Shown here in pieces: positions 42,673-52,471 of a stretch of 64,000 nt of DNA (within the stretch, counting starts at the first letter, position 1; each line of letters opens with the position of its first letter). Both the position numbers and the translations under genes were made by a program. The DNA is from Clostridium polynesiense. GTDB taxonomy: Bacteria; Bacillota; Clostridia; Clostridiales; Clostridiaceae. The notes beneath the pieces are model-generated. The model was given only the letters and a program-made list of their open reading frames with translations, was not told the DNA's origin and made no database searches. Location: positions 124,001-188,000 of the forward strand of contig NZ_CCXI01000142.1 of the NCBI RefSeq assembly GCF_000820705.1. The letters run 5' to 3'.

Positions 42673-43854
42673 TTATCTTTCTGAATCATCAGCACCATCT
42701 TTTGAATATTGAACAGCTTCCTTCATTATGCTGTCTTCAGCAATATCCTTTAAAGTTTTACCTGTGATAGATTTTTCAAACTCGGCGAATTTCTTTAATG
42801 GAGAGTTTTCATCCTCCATAAATACTTCGTCTTCAGTTATAAGAACCTTTCCTAGGTATTTATTATCTGTAAGCTGCATGCCTTCTCCCGTAGGAGCTTT
42901 ATATACGCTGTAGAATTTACCGTCTTTTTCTTTATTTAAGTCTCTCATTGTTTCAATCCATCCGGCATCAATACCATTGAAAGAGGTTTTTCTTGTTTGA
43001 TATTTATTTGAATCCACCATTACAAGTGAATATCCATCATATTTCTTTGTTATGTATGGGATATCAACTGCATCTAATTTTGTATATACAACCTTGTCCC
43101 CATCGAACAGGCTTCCTGCAAAAACTGAAGTGTATAACTTCTCATCTGCTTTCAGCTCTCCGGTCATTCCTAATCCTATCTTTAATTTATCTGCATCCTT
43201 AGCTGTATATCCCTGAACCTCAACCTTATTATTCCATGCTTCAATTAATGTTCTCACATGAGTATCTAGGTATATTGATGCTCCGGAAATAACATCGCTG
43301 TCAGAAGCTGCGTTAATGTTTGCTAATGGGTATAATGGTGACTTTGTTTTATCATCTCTGCCTGCAAATCCGCTGTTTACGACTTCATCTACAGTTTTAC
43401 CTATCATAGCATCCTCTACTTGTCTCATTTGAAGGAACCAATCTTTACCAAGGTTTCCTTCTAAGTTATCTATACCATAATTATCTCCAACTCCATATTT
43501 TGTTAAAAGCGAGTCCGGATTATCCTTTCTTATATGAGGGAATGCTCCGATTGTTTGGTCTACACCCTTTTCCTTTAATTTAATAGTTCCATCCTCTTTT
43601 TCTACAAAGGCCTTTCTGATTTCATAGGAATCAGTGTTTATATCTAGTATTTTCCCATTTTCATCAAATAATACTACTGATCCTATTACTTCAACAGAGC
43701 CTCCTGTATTTTGTCTTTCATCAAAGTTACTATATCCGCTTAATCCCCCTAAGCCTATATATAACTTATTAGAAGCTTTTTCAGATTGTCCACATCCTGA
43801 TAATAGTGATATAGACATTAATCCTGTTAATAAAATAGCAATTCTTTTTTTCAT
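42673..43854 (-). CDS. FMN-binding lipoprotein
   Basis: 393 residues. Signal peptide with lipobox LLSGC (Cys21), so anchored outside the membrane. The protein has two related halves (GLGGLSGYSN / GLGMTGELK), each with the strand pattern of FMN-binding immunogen-like proteins. DVISGAS (Ser190-Ser193) matches the flavinylation motif DxxSGA(T/S), where FMN is attached by an ApbE enzyme. It would carry electrons at the cell surface. No ApbE or membrane oxidoreductase is in the window. A flavoprotein lipoprotein with the same type of motif lies at 49347-51137. Confidence 0.75.
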   Translation of the reverse strand: MKKRIAILLTGLMSISLLSGCGQSEKASNKLYIGLGGLSGYSNFDERQNTGGSVEVIGSVVLFDENGKILDINTDSYEIRKAFVEKEDGTIKLKEKGVDQTIGAFPHIRKDNPDSLLTKYGVGDNYGIDNLEGNLGKDWFLQMRQVEDAMIGKTVDEVVNSGFAGRDDKTKSPLYPLANINAASDSDVISGASIYLDTHVRTLIEAWNNKVEVQGYTAKDADKLKIGLGMTGELKADEKLYTSVFAGSLFDGDKVVYTKLDAVDIPYITKKYDGYSLVMVDSNKYQTRKTSFNGIDAGWIETMRDLNKEKDGKFYSVYKAPTGEGMQLTDNKYLGKVLITEDEVFMEDENSPLKKFAEFEKSITGKTLKDIAEDSIMKEAVQYSKDGADDSER

Positions 43855-43994
43855 TATGCCTCTCCTTTTTAGCTCTTTTTGGTCTTAAAATGTCACCGAA
43901 ATATATTATATATGATTTTGTATAACCTATTCAATGACTAATTTTTAACAATCACTTCAACCTGATTGTAAGAGACCATTTTAATTGTGTTACT

Positions 43995-44075
43995 ATGGGA
44001 CTTGGAATAAGAGTGATACCTTATCTTGATACTATTACAATAGAATCTGCAGAGGATTTCCCTTATGTTAACTAA
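43995..44075 (+). other. 26-codon fragment, possible gene remnant
   Basis: MGLGIRVIPYLDTITIESAEDFPYVN, open also upstream for a few codons and without a ribosome site. It reads like the C-terminus of a larger lost protein. No family can be named. Confidence 0.25.
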
Positions 44076-44076
44076 C

Positions 44077-44274
44077 CTACATTGCCTTTATAATGTAATT
44101 TAATTCATCTATTCTTATATATTCTATCTTCTTGTTATACTTTAGAAACTCCAATTTTAGTAAATCAATATATGAATAATATTCATCAATAATTTCTTCT
44201 ATCTGTACCTGAGATAAGCCGCTTAAAATATCCTTCTGTGCTTCTTTATTCTCAAACATTAAATCACCAATCAC
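44077..44274 (-). CDS. hypothetical 65-residue protein
   Basis: MIGDLMFENKEAQKDILSGLSQVQIEEIIDEYYSYIDLLK... is acidic and helical, with a likely two-helix fold and no membrane segment. The upstream site TGGTGA is poor. Another start is possible at ATG six codons in. It lies in a region of decayed genes, so its reality is uncertain. Confidence 0.45.
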   Translation of the reverse strand: MIGDLMFENKEAQKDILSGLSQVQIEEIIDEYYSYIDLLKLEFLKYNKKIEYIRIDELNYIIKAM

Positions 44275-44510
44275 TATTAATAATATTATCTTAAGCTTTC
44301 GCCTTGGGCTAAGGTCAATGAAAAATAAAATTTTTATTTTAAAAGCTTATAAGTACATAATCCCTCCTCTTACAACCAGTAGTGAAGGCAATTGAATCAC
44401 ATTTACATTTATATAATATTATTTGCGGTATATCAACTTTAATTAATATGAAAAAAATACTATACTTAATAAGGATACAAAAAGAAAATACCAGATTGAG
44501 GAGTTTATAT

Positions 44511-45896
44511 ATGAGAAAAAAAGATATACTTGAATTAAAAAAACGGTTTAAAAAAGATTACTGCACCTTCACTAAAATGTGCGGCTGCTATGTTAACGGA
44601 GAAAAACATATTATTTTAAAATTTAGAGAAACCTTTTTAAACCTTGATGAGGATGAATACTTTAAATACCTAGAAATTGCTAAAAAAGTACTGTCCGGAA
44701 CTATTGGAAACAATATTTTAGAGCTTAACTTTCCACTTAATGAGGAGCTTGTAAATGAAAAACAGATTTCCTTTATGCAGCTTAAAAACAGTCAGTTAAA
44801 GGACGATGAGCTCCTTGACAATTTTTATGAGTCCATTATAAACAGTTATGATTATACCGGTAACTTTTTGATACTTCTTTTTCATGATGCTTATGATGTT
44901 ATCACTAAAACCTCTGATAATGCCAAGATAGATGAATCGGAAGAGGTATATGAATATATTTTATGTGCCATTTGCCCTGTTTCGCTTTCAGATCCAGGCC
45001 TCAGATACTTTGAGGAGGAAAACAAGATAAAAGCACGTATCAGGGATTGGGTTGTAGAGGCTCCAACTAATGGCTTTGTGTTCCCTGCCTTTATTAATAG
45101 AAGCTCAGATGTTAACTCTATTATGTACTACACCAAAAACCCAAAGGATACACATCCTGAGTTGATGAAAAATGCTTTAGGCTGTTACTCGAAGCAGACT
45201 GCTGCTGTGCAAAAGGAAAACTTTCAATTAATTGTTAAAGACTCTTTTGGTACTGATGAAAAAAAAGCTAAAAAAGCTTTTATGGAAATTCAGGAAAACC
45301 TAAGTTCCATGATAGAGGAACATAAGTCTATGTACGGTGATACAGACAGCGAACCTATAACCTTAACAAATAAAGAAATACAAAACCTTTTAATTGAAAG
45401 TGATGTTCCTGAAGAAATTACTTCAAAAATTGAAAAATACTATACAGAAAGCTTTGGAAATGACCTTCCACTGGCAGAAAGCTTAATTGATGCAAAAGTC
45501 CTTAAAGCAAATGAGCAGAGAAGAAAAGAAGCACACCTGGAAAAACAGGTAGAAATACTTCAAAGCAAACTTGAACAAGCTAAACAAGAGGCCGCTGCAG
45601 ATAAGGAAGCCTCAGAGCCTTTAGAGGATATGGATGATAATGTGATGTCAGACGAAGCTTTAGAAACTGCTTCAGAAGCAGATTTAGAAGAAAATCCGGA
45701 AGTTAATTTAGAGGAAGCACAAGATACAAATCCAGAGGATTCTGAGGCTTCCCCTAACTATGACGTCATACTTCAAGTTAAGCCTGAAAAAATACCTCAT
45801 ATAAAATCTCAAATAATAGATGGCCAAAAGTGCATAGTTATACCTATTAATGAGGATGAACAAGCTAAGGTTAATGGGCTGGATGATTTGATTTAG
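44511..45896 (+). CDS. DUF4317 domain-containing protein
   Basis: 461 residues. MRKKDILELKKRFKKDYCTFTKMCGCYVNGEKHIILKFRETFLNLDEDEYFKYLEIAKKVLSGTIGNNILEL is the DUF4317 opening, found across clostridia with no known role. The middle is a well-folded mixed domain (ILCAICPVSLSDPGLRYFEEENKI). Residues from about 350 are coiled-coil and then very acidic, before a final strand (QKCIVIPINEDEQAKV). ATG 44511 has GAGGAG in place; the longer frame to 44382 is not protein-like. A strong terminator follows. Confidence 0.88.
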   Translation: MRKKDILELKKRFKKDYCTFTKMCGCYVNGEKHIILKFRETFLNLDEDEYFKYLEIAKKVLSGTIGNNILELNFPLNEELVNEKQISFMQLKNSQLKDDELLDNFYESIINSYDYTGNFLILLFHDAYDVITKTSDNAKIDESEEVYEYILCAICPVSLSDPGLRYFEEENKIKARIRDWVVEAPTNGFVFPAFINRSSDVNSIMYYTKNPKDTHPELMKNALGCYSKQTAAVQKENFQLIVKDSFGTDEKKAKKAFMEIQENLSSMIEEHKSMYGDTDSEPITLTNKEIQNLLIESDVPEEITSKIEKYYTESFGNDLPLAESLIDAKVLKANEQRRKEAHLEKQVEILQSKLEQAKQEAAADKEASEPLEDMDDNVMSDEALETASEADLEENPEVNLEEAQDTNPEDSEASPNYDVILQVKPEKIPHIKSQIIDGQKCIVIPINEDEQAKVNGLDDLI

Positions 45897-45920
45897 GTTG
45901 TATGTTAATGAAGAGACTAG

Positions 45921-45959
45921 GAGCCTCCATAGATTTGATTGACAAATCTATGGAGGCTC
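45921..45959. terminator. terminator after DUF4317 gene
   Basis: GAGCCTCCATAGATTTG/CAAATCTATGGAGGCTC, a perfect 17-bp stem with a 5-base loop, then TATCTTTATTTTT. Confidence 0.9.
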
Positions 45960-46140
45960 TATCTTTATTTTTCAACACTATACTAAATGGACGAAATATA
46001 TTTTTTTCTATAGTTATATATTCTTACATATAATTACATTTTTTTCATATCGTGATTGTTATAATAAAACAGTAAGCTTTGAATCAGTTTACACCTTTCT
46101 TTAATACCCCTTTGTAAATTTATTTTGATGGAGATTACTT

Positions 46141-47277
46141 ATGAATATAATAAAGCTTTTTATAAAACAAATTAAGGCCCATCCCGTTACTGTTATATTT
46201 TTTATGGTTGGTTATTTTATATCAACTTTAATACTTTCAATCGGCTTTAGTAATATAGTTTATATGAGAAATTCTATAATTGAAAGAAATAATGGAATAT
46301 ATAAAGACAGCCTAAATATTTATATATCCAGTTCAAAAAGTATAAATTTTGATAATATTATTGATACCTTCAAAGATATTTCAAAAAAGAGCAAAATAAG
46401 AATAACTAATTTATCTTCCTACATAGGTAATGGTAATGAAGAGCTGCATATTATAGCTGAGTACTTTAAATCAGATAACGGTAATTTTAATTTTCCTATA
46501 ATAAAAGGACGACACTATACCGCTGAAGAGATATTAAAAGGTGAAAAAGTAGTTTTGTTAGGTAATGACTTGGAACAGCATACTTTTAATGATGGTGATA
46601 AACAAAAAATAAAAATAGGATTAAGTGAATATACCGTAATCGGATTTATTGGAAATAAAAACAAAAAATCTATTTGGGATAAAACAGTTTTTATGCCAAT
46701 AACCTCAATCCCGGAAAACAGCAAATTGAATTACTTTAAATCCATGACCTCATCATTATTGCTGATTAGCGAATCTCAAAAGGAAGCTTCTGATTTACAA
46801 TCTTTAATTAATAATATAAAAAAAATAGATCCTAATTCTATTGTGGAAGCATCTAGAACTGAAGAGTCAAAAAATGTATTTTTAAACGTACTTAGTCAAA
46901 ATGCAGGTATAATACTAATATCAATCCTTCTCTTTGGATTTTCAATAATTAATATAGTTAACATATCTTCATTTTGGATAAATGAAAGAAAAACAGAAAT
47001 TGCAATAAGAAAATCCTTTGGAATAAATAATTTTCAGATATTTATATTATTATTTATGGAATTCTTATCCATAACTCTTATTACCACAATTATAAGCCTA
47101 GTATTTCAAGCTGGTTTAAGCACAGCTATTAACAGTGCTTTTGGCTATTTTTTGTATGTCACCAAAGAAAACTTTATTTTGTCTTTAATTATTTCAATCC
47201 TTTCAGCATTAATAACAGTAATTGTCCCTTCAATAAAGATGATGAAAATTAGCCCCATAGAAGCACTTAAAATATAG
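46141..47277 (+). CDS. MacB-type ABC transporter permease
   Basis: 378 residues: an N-terminal helix (VIFFMVGYFISTLILSIGF), an extracytoplasmic MacB core (30-245) and three C-terminal FtsX helices ending in the family tail KISPIEALKI. The WINERKTEIAIRKSFGINNFQI loop contacts the ATPase. First gene of a three-part operon with a second permease and an ATPase. It would push a peptide, lipid or antibiotic outward rather than import. GATGGAG ribosome site. Confidence 0.9.
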   Translation: MNIIKLFIKQIKAHPVTVIFFMVGYFISTLILSIGFSNIVYMRNSIIERNNGIYKDSLNIYISSSKSINFDNIIDTFKDISKKSKIRITNLSSYIGNGNEELHIIAEYFKSDNGNFNFPIIKGRHYTAEEILKGEKVVLLGNDLEQHTFNDGDKQKIKIGLSEYTVIGFIGNKNKKSIWDKTVFMPITSIPENSKLNYFKSMTSSLLLISESQKEASDLQSLINNIKKIDPNSIVEASRTEESKNVFLNVLSQNAGIILISILLFGFSIINIVNISSFWINERKTEIAIRKSFGINNFQIFILLFMEFLSITLITTIISLVFQAGLSTAINSAFGYFLYVTKENFILSLIISILSALITVIVPSIKMMKISPIEALKI

Positions 47278-47292
47278 AGAGGTATATTACTA

Positions 47293-48554
47293 ATGTTTAT
47301 AAAATCTATTTTAAAGGAAATGATGAATAAAAAGTTTAGCAATATATTAATAATAATCCAGCTTGTGATAACTATAATTCTCTTAGTTTATTGCTACGAC
47401 AGCATAAGGATGCTTAATTATCCTCAGCAACAGTTAAAATCAATATTGGGTAATGATTATAAAAATATTTATCAGCTAAAAATAAAAAAATCCTCTGACT
47501 CCGAAGAATTTGCAGATATGTTTAACAAATTTGATTCCAGATTAAAAAATCTATTAGATTCTGAGAATATAGGTGCTTTTAATTTAACTAATACTCAATT
47601 TGATCAATTAGATAAAATGAGAAATTCATGAATTTAAGACGTACACTAACCAAAGGAACCTTTAAAGAATTATATCCTCAGGCAATCGAAATATATAGAG
47701 TAGATTATTCTATTTATAAATTAATGAATGTAAAGATACAAGAGGGAAGAGGATTAAATAACGATGATTTTAGTTATGACTCTAATATTCCAATACCTAT
47801 GATAGTAAGTAGCATTTATAAAGGAATTATTAATATAGATGATATATTAAGAAGCAGGCTAGATAATAAGGATTATAAAGTTGTAGGTTTCTTCAATGAA
47901 AATCTATATTGGCTTGATAAGAATAATCCGATTTTAAACAAACTAGTTCCTCTTAATGATAAGATTATAACTCCATACATTATTGATACCTCCTCCGGAT
48001 TAGATACTGTGATAAAGTCTCAGGCATACTATGTTATTAATAATGATAAAATGTCTGGTTCTCATTTAAAAAATGAAATTAATGGTTTAGGAAAACAATT
48101 TAATTTAAATATAGAGGCTAAAAGTCTAGATGATCAGCTATCAGATGTAACAAATAAAAACAAAGAATCCATATTTTTCGGACTTCTCATATCGATTTTT
48201 ATTGTTATAATTTCATGTTTTAGCCTAACAATAATAATGTATTATTCAGTTAATATAAGAAAAAGAGAGCTGGGAATAAGGATTATGTGCGGAGGCAGTA
48301 TAAAGTATATAAAATCATTAATAATTGGTGAGATCCTACTACTAATGTCATTTTCACTTTTAATTTCATTTCTAATTCTCACTATATTCAAAAAAACTGT
48401 TTCAGTATCATCTAATGTAATTAATTTCTTCGATATAAAAACCATAATATTAATTTTTATATTTATTATATTATTTACAATCATTTCTTCCTTACTACCA
48501 TTGTTTAAAATCAGTAAATTAAGTCCCAAGGAATTAATAGGAGGAGTAGATTAA
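47293..48554 (+). pseudogene. second MacB-type permease, split by a frameshift
   Basis: Two overlapping frames: 47293-47631 encodes the first helix and start of the core (112 residues); 47628-48554 encodes the rest with three FtsX helices and the tail KISKLSPKELIGGVD (308 residues). Together they make 420 residues, the normal length of one permease. The second frame has only an ATGA overlap as start and no independent ribosome site. Either a one-base indel near 47613-47635 has broken the gene, or the halves are made separately by coupling and reassemble. The first frame alone has one membrane helix. Confidence 0.75.
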
Positions 48555-49237
48555 TGTCTATGATTCAGTTAGAAAACATATCAAAAATTTACGGTAAAAA
48601 CAGTTTTAGCACTATTGCCCTTCAGGATGTAACACTTAATATAGAAAAGGGTGAGTATGTAGCAATTATGGGGCCTTCCGGTTCAGGTAAATCAACTTTG
48701 CTTAATATAATAGGCTGTATGGATACTCAAACAGCAGGAAAGTACAAGCTTAATGATAAAGATGTAAGTCTGTTAAATAATAAGGAATTGAGTTTAGTTC
48801 GTAATACTACTATAAGCTTTATTTTTCAGCATTTTGCTCTAATGAAGGATTATTCTATATATGACAATGTAGAACTGCCTTTAAGCTTTAAAAAGATTTC
48901 AAAGAAAAATAAAAAAGCAATCGTAATGAACTGCTTAAAGTCACTGAATATAGAGGATCAAGCCAATAAAAAGCCTGGTCAATTATCTGGCGGTCAACAG
49001 CAGCGTGCAGCTATTGCTAGAGCACTAAGTACTGAGTCCCATATAATTTTAGCCGATGAACCTACAGGTTCGTTAGACCAGAAAACCGGCAAAGATATTA
49101 TGGACATACTTACATCCTTGAATAGAGGTGGAAAGACAATTATAATAATCACCCATGACCCCCAAATAGCAGCTTATTGCAAAAGAATTATTACCATAAA
49201 CGATGGAACAATAGTAAAGGATGAGTTAAATACATAA
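48554..49237 (+). CDS. ABC transporter ATP-binding protein (MacB/LolD type)
   Basis: 227 residues: Walker A GPSGSGKST, Q-loop IFQHFALM, signature LSGGQQQRAAIARAL, Walker B IILADEPTGSLDQKTG and switch His ITHD. It closes the operon, and its ATG overlaps the stop of the split permease (TAATG). Because both permease frames precede it, a frameshift there could also lower its coupled translation. GGAGG ribosome site. Confidence 0.92.
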   Translation: MSMIQLENISKIYGKNSFSTIALQDVTLNIEKGEYVAIMGPSGSGKSTLLNIIGCMDTQTAGKYKLNDKDVSLLNNKELSLVRNTTISFIFQHFALMKDYSIYDNVELPLSFKKISKKNKKAIVMNCLKSLNIEDQANKKPGQLSGGQQQRAAIARALSTESHIILADEPTGSLDQKTGKDIMDILTSLNRGGKTIIIITHDPQIAAYCKRIITINDGTIVKDELNT

Positions 49238-49276
49238 AGATAATTAGAAAATTCCTGTGAACAAATCTTCTAAGGA

Positions 49277-49306
49277 AAAAAGAGCGGCATTTATGCCGCT
49301 CTTTTT
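49277..49306. terminator. bidirectional terminator
   Basis: AAAAAGAGCGGCAT-TT-ATGCCGCTCTTTTT between the ABC operon and the convergent flavoprotein gene. Confidence 0.9.
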
Positions 49307-49346
49307 GTTTTATTAATTATGTTTCTGATTCTTATTCAATTACTCT

Positions 49347-51137
49347 TTATTTTACACTCTTAGCAGCATGCTCTCCGGCAATTCTTCCGCTGGTCAAAGC
49401 AAATTGAACAGAGCTGCCTGTCATATATACCTGATTATAAAGGATTTTATTTGCATTTTCCCCTACTGCATAAAGATTATTTATTACAGAGCCGTCTGCT
49501 TTAATAACTTGGTAGGAATCGTTGGTCTTTACTCCTGCAAAGGTTCCCATAGTTTTAGGATAAAGCTTAATTGCATAATAAGGAGCCTTTTCTACAGCCA
49601 CTAAATTTTCCTTGCTCTTACCCATAGGATCCTTGCCTGTTTTTACTCCATCATTAAAATCTTTCATGCTCTTACCAAAGGTTTCTGCCGGAACTTCCAT
49701 AGCCTTACCTAAAGCCTCAATGGTATCAGCTTTAACTACCTCTCCTGAGGACATCTGCTCCTCCAGAGACTTGATTAGATCTCCATTCTTTTCAGAAGAA
49801 TCTATTATAACCCAGGTTTTATCCTGCTCTAAAAGCTTATTAGTTGATATGGCATAATGAAGCTCTTCGCTGGTAAACCTTTCTCCCTTACCATTAACAT
49901 AAACCTTAGTCCAGTCCATCATTAAGGAGCCTGTTCCTTTTAACTTGCTTGCTACTCCAAGTCCTATTACCCAAGGATCCTCATAGAGGGTTCCCCCTAC
50001 CTTCTCTGCCATAATAATACCATCACCGGTACTACCTGCTGCAGCTGCACTAAGCTCAGAGGTACCTGCTGCTTTTGGAATGTATTTTTTTAGAAGCTCT
50101 TCATTTTTAGCATAGCCCCCAGCAGCTAGTATAACTTTTTTTGCATTTATTTTTATCTTACCATTCTTTCCTTCTGCTACAACACCAGTAACATTGCCAT
50201 CTTTATCTATTATAAGCTCTTTGGCTGGAGTTTCTGTTAATATCTCTACACCTTTACCAGTAGCATAGCCTTCTAAATTTTTGGCTATAGTAGTACCACC
50301 CTTAGTGCTTTTATCACTTACAGGAAAGTGAAGTCTTTTTGTAGGATCTAAACCAAAGCCTATAACATCAACATATTTGTGACCAACAGAATCTACAAGC
50401 CATTCTGTTGTTTTAACTGCTTCATCCATAAATTTCTCTACGAAAGTATAATCGGGATACTTACTTCCAGGATTGCTGGTAGCCTGTCTCTCTTTCCAAA
50501 GTTTTAACCAAGCTTCCTTGCTGTCTTTTATTCCCTTTTCCTTCTGGAATTTTGTACCTGTAGCACCTATTGCACCACCGGATAAGGCTGTGGAACCACC
50601 TATAGTTGCTTGTTTCTCAAGAACTACAACTTTGGCACCATTTTCACTAGCAGAAGCAGCTGCAGAAAGTCCAGAGCCTCCTGCTCCTATAATTACTATA
50701 TCTGTAGTTATTTCTGTATCAGTCTTTGAATTATCCTTTGAGGCAGTTTTAGCTTTTAATGAAGCTACATCTCCACCGGCTTGCTTAACACAATCCTCTA
50801 TAGCAGCCAGGATTGCCTTAGAACTTACTGTAGCTCCTGATACTGTATCTACTGCTAGTGTTTGTCCACCAACAACTTCCTTAGCTATACGCTCTAGAGC
50901 AACATCTCCAAGACCTGTGGTCTCCGAATGTTCTAAAGTTTTAACCTCTAGAATAGACCCCTTATCAAACTTTGCCTCTATTACTACATCACCATTAATC
51001 CCTTTGGCTGTTGCTTTATAAGTTCCAGCCTTGTAAGAACCATCAGCTTTGGATCCTATGGAAGAACATGCTCCCAAAGTTAAAAGTATAAATAAACTCA
51101 TTAATGTAAATAAAATTTTCCTTGATAGTTTTTTCAA
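49347..51137 (-). CDS. extracytoplasmic flavoprotein reductase (FMN-binding plus fumarate reductase-like)
   Basis: 596 residues. Lipoprotein signal (LTLGAC, Cys24); FMN-binding domain about 35-122 with VDTVSGATVSS (S100GAT103), the usual site of covalent FMN; then an FAD domain with the dinucleotide motif IVIIGAGGSGLSAAASA (150-165), GGSTALSGGAIGA and GSVINNLYAVGEN, as in fumarate and urocanate reductases. Such proteins reduce enoates outside the cell, using electrons from the membrane. The exact acceptor is unknown. ApbE must act on it but is not in this window. Ribosome site GGAGGGGG. Confidence 0.9.
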   Translation of the reverse strand: MKKLSRKILFTLMSLFILLTLGACSSIGSKADGSYKAGTYKATAKGINGDVVIEAKFDKGSILEVKTLEHSETTGLGDVALERIAKEVVGGQTLAVDTVSGATVSSKAILAAIEDCVKQAGGDVASLKAKTASKDNSKTDTEITTDIVIIGAGGSGLSAAASASENGAKVVVLEKQATIGGSTALSGGAIGATGTKFQKEKGIKDSKEAWLKLWKERQATSNPGSKYPDYTFVEKFMDEAVKTTEWLVDSVGHKYVDVIGFGLDPTKRLHFPVSDKSTKGGTTIAKNLEGYATGKGVEILTETPAKELIIDKDGNVTGVVAEGKNGKIKINAKKVILAAGGYAKNEELLKKYIPKAAGTSELSAAAAGSTGDGIIMAEKVGGTLYEDPWVIGLGVASKLKGTGSLMMDWTKVYVNGKGERFTSEELHYAISTNKLLEQDKTWVIIDSSEKNGDLIKSLEEQMSSGEVVKADTIEALGKAMEVPAETFGKSMKDFNDGVKTGKDPMGKSKENLVAVEKAPYYAIKLYPKTMGTFAGVKTNDSYQVIKADGSVINNLYAVGENANKILYNQVYMTGSSVQFALTSGRIAGEHAAKSVK

Positions 51138-51534
51138 TTTTCCCCCTCCTTAAATTTTCCCAAGATAAATCCTTATGTGATAAAAATTACTTTAATAGTT
51201 AGTTAAATAACTATCAATATATCTTAATTTTAATTTCTTGTCCCAGCCCTATGTCAATATAGCTTTTTTAACTATTTATCATGATAAATATATAAAACCT
51301 TGGGTTGACCCAAGGTTTTATTACATCTATAATCTATTTTCTTTTAATACTCTGAGCATTTCTGCTAAGGGAGCTTTAAGATTACCTGCATCCGCTTTGC
51401 AAATAGCTTCTTTATAGTGTTTGAACTGCTGTGGTTAAAACCCAGACAGCTCCCTCTGATAGAGGTGGCAGATCTTACTTTCCTGTATATAATTCTGAAT
51501 CTTAATTATATTATTTTTTCTAAGTTATTGTTTT
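51138..51534. other. intergenic region with hairpin and gene scraps
   Basis: Contains the promoter region of the flavoprotein gene, a perfect terminator hairpin (51294-51319), and on the minus strand a short frame ending NLKAPLAEMLRVLKENRL (stop near 51333), which looks like the C-terminus of a lost protein. No complete gene. Confidence 0.4.
51294..51319. terminator. terminator downstream of the resistance remnants
   Basis: AAAACCTTGGG-TTGA-CCCAAGGTTTT, a perfect 11-bp stem with A and T runs. Confidence 0.8.
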
Positions 51535-51784
51535 ACATAAATTCCCTCTAAGTACCCAACTGGATTGCTCTCCGTGCCTTCAACATAGTCTTTTTTTATC
51601 CACACTGTGAAACCCCTGCTGGAGTATTATCCATATAAGCTATAAGTACCTATGATTCATTGGATATAATAGATTACTGTAATTCCCATTGTAAATCATT
51701 TATACCTGAACTACTCCACATCTTATGAAATAATTCTGCTACTGTGTAACTATCTTCAGTTTTAGCTTTGCAAATTTTAATCAT
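51535..51784 (-). pseudogene. decayed AAC(6')-like aminoglycoside acetyltransferase
   Basis: From ATG 51784 the reading MIKICKAKTEDSYTVAELFHKMWS resembles the N-terminus of AAC(6')-I enzymes. After internal stops and at least one shift, the block DYVEGTESNPVGYLEGIYV appears, which is the conserved GNAT core of that family (YVEGT..SPVGYLEG). The rest of the domain is gone. It follows an aminoglycoside nucleotidyltransferase remnant on the same strand. Confidence 0.75.
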
Positions 51785-51849
51785 CGTTTAACTCACGTAT
51801 CCTTTTCTTATAAGGTACTTGATTAGTTCTCTCATATCCTTTTCAGTAT

Positions 51850-52421
51850 TTATTCATAAAATATACTTTCAATCATATAATTACACAAATTTAGTAAAAG
51901 CTCTCTGTTAAAGCTTTCTTCTATTTCAGATTTGTAACATTTCAATGCTTCATAAAGTAATGCTGTATATTGCTTTGGAAGATTTTCTATCCCCCATGCT
52001 CCACCTTGTTCTTTCGATAAAACCAAGCCCTCCTTTTTATATGCAGATACTCGGCATAAATTCAAAATAGTATCAACAGGACTATCATCAATATCTTCTT
52101 TTGCATTCTTTATATCACCTTTAATGCTATCTAAGTAATACTTAGTAGGAACATCTCCAAATACTTCATCTACTGATTTTCCAACAATAGGATACCTAAT
52201 GTTTTTTATAACCGTAAAATGTGCCGCCAAATCTTTATCCACTCTTCTTTTTCATCAATTGTAGGTAAATTATTTATAACTACTATAAAGTCCATATCAC
52301 TTTTATTAGGATTAAAACATCCAAATGCAAGAGAACCATGTACATATATTCCAATTAAGTTATCTCCTAAAACTCTTTTATACTCATAGGCAATCTTATT
52401 AAGTATTTTCTTACAATTCAT
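51850..52421 (-). pseudogene. decayed AadA-like aminoglycoside nucleotidyltransferase
   Basis: The first frame (52421 to 52206) carries the nucleotidyltransferase motif GIYVHGSLAFGCFNPNKSDMDFIVV. The second (to 51850) begins DKDLAAHFTVIKN and ends in the DUF4111/AadA C-terminal helix bundle (DTILNLCRVSAYKKEGLVLSKEQGGAW). They are in different frames, and some 60-70 residues expected between them are missing, so an internal deletion has destroyed the gene. GGAGTAGGAG ribosome site. Confidence 0.8.
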
Positions 52422-52471
52422 TCTCCTACTCCCCTATTACCAAGAAACATTAATGATATATAAATCGAAAT

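Noticed and set aside
44382-44510. N-terminal extension of the DUF4317 protein
   Set aside because: Not protein-like, and a ribosome site supports ATG 44511.
47145-47342. Minus-strand frame over the end of the MacB permease
   Set aside because: Shadow of the coding strand with no ribosome site; hydrophobic only because it is antisense to membrane helices.
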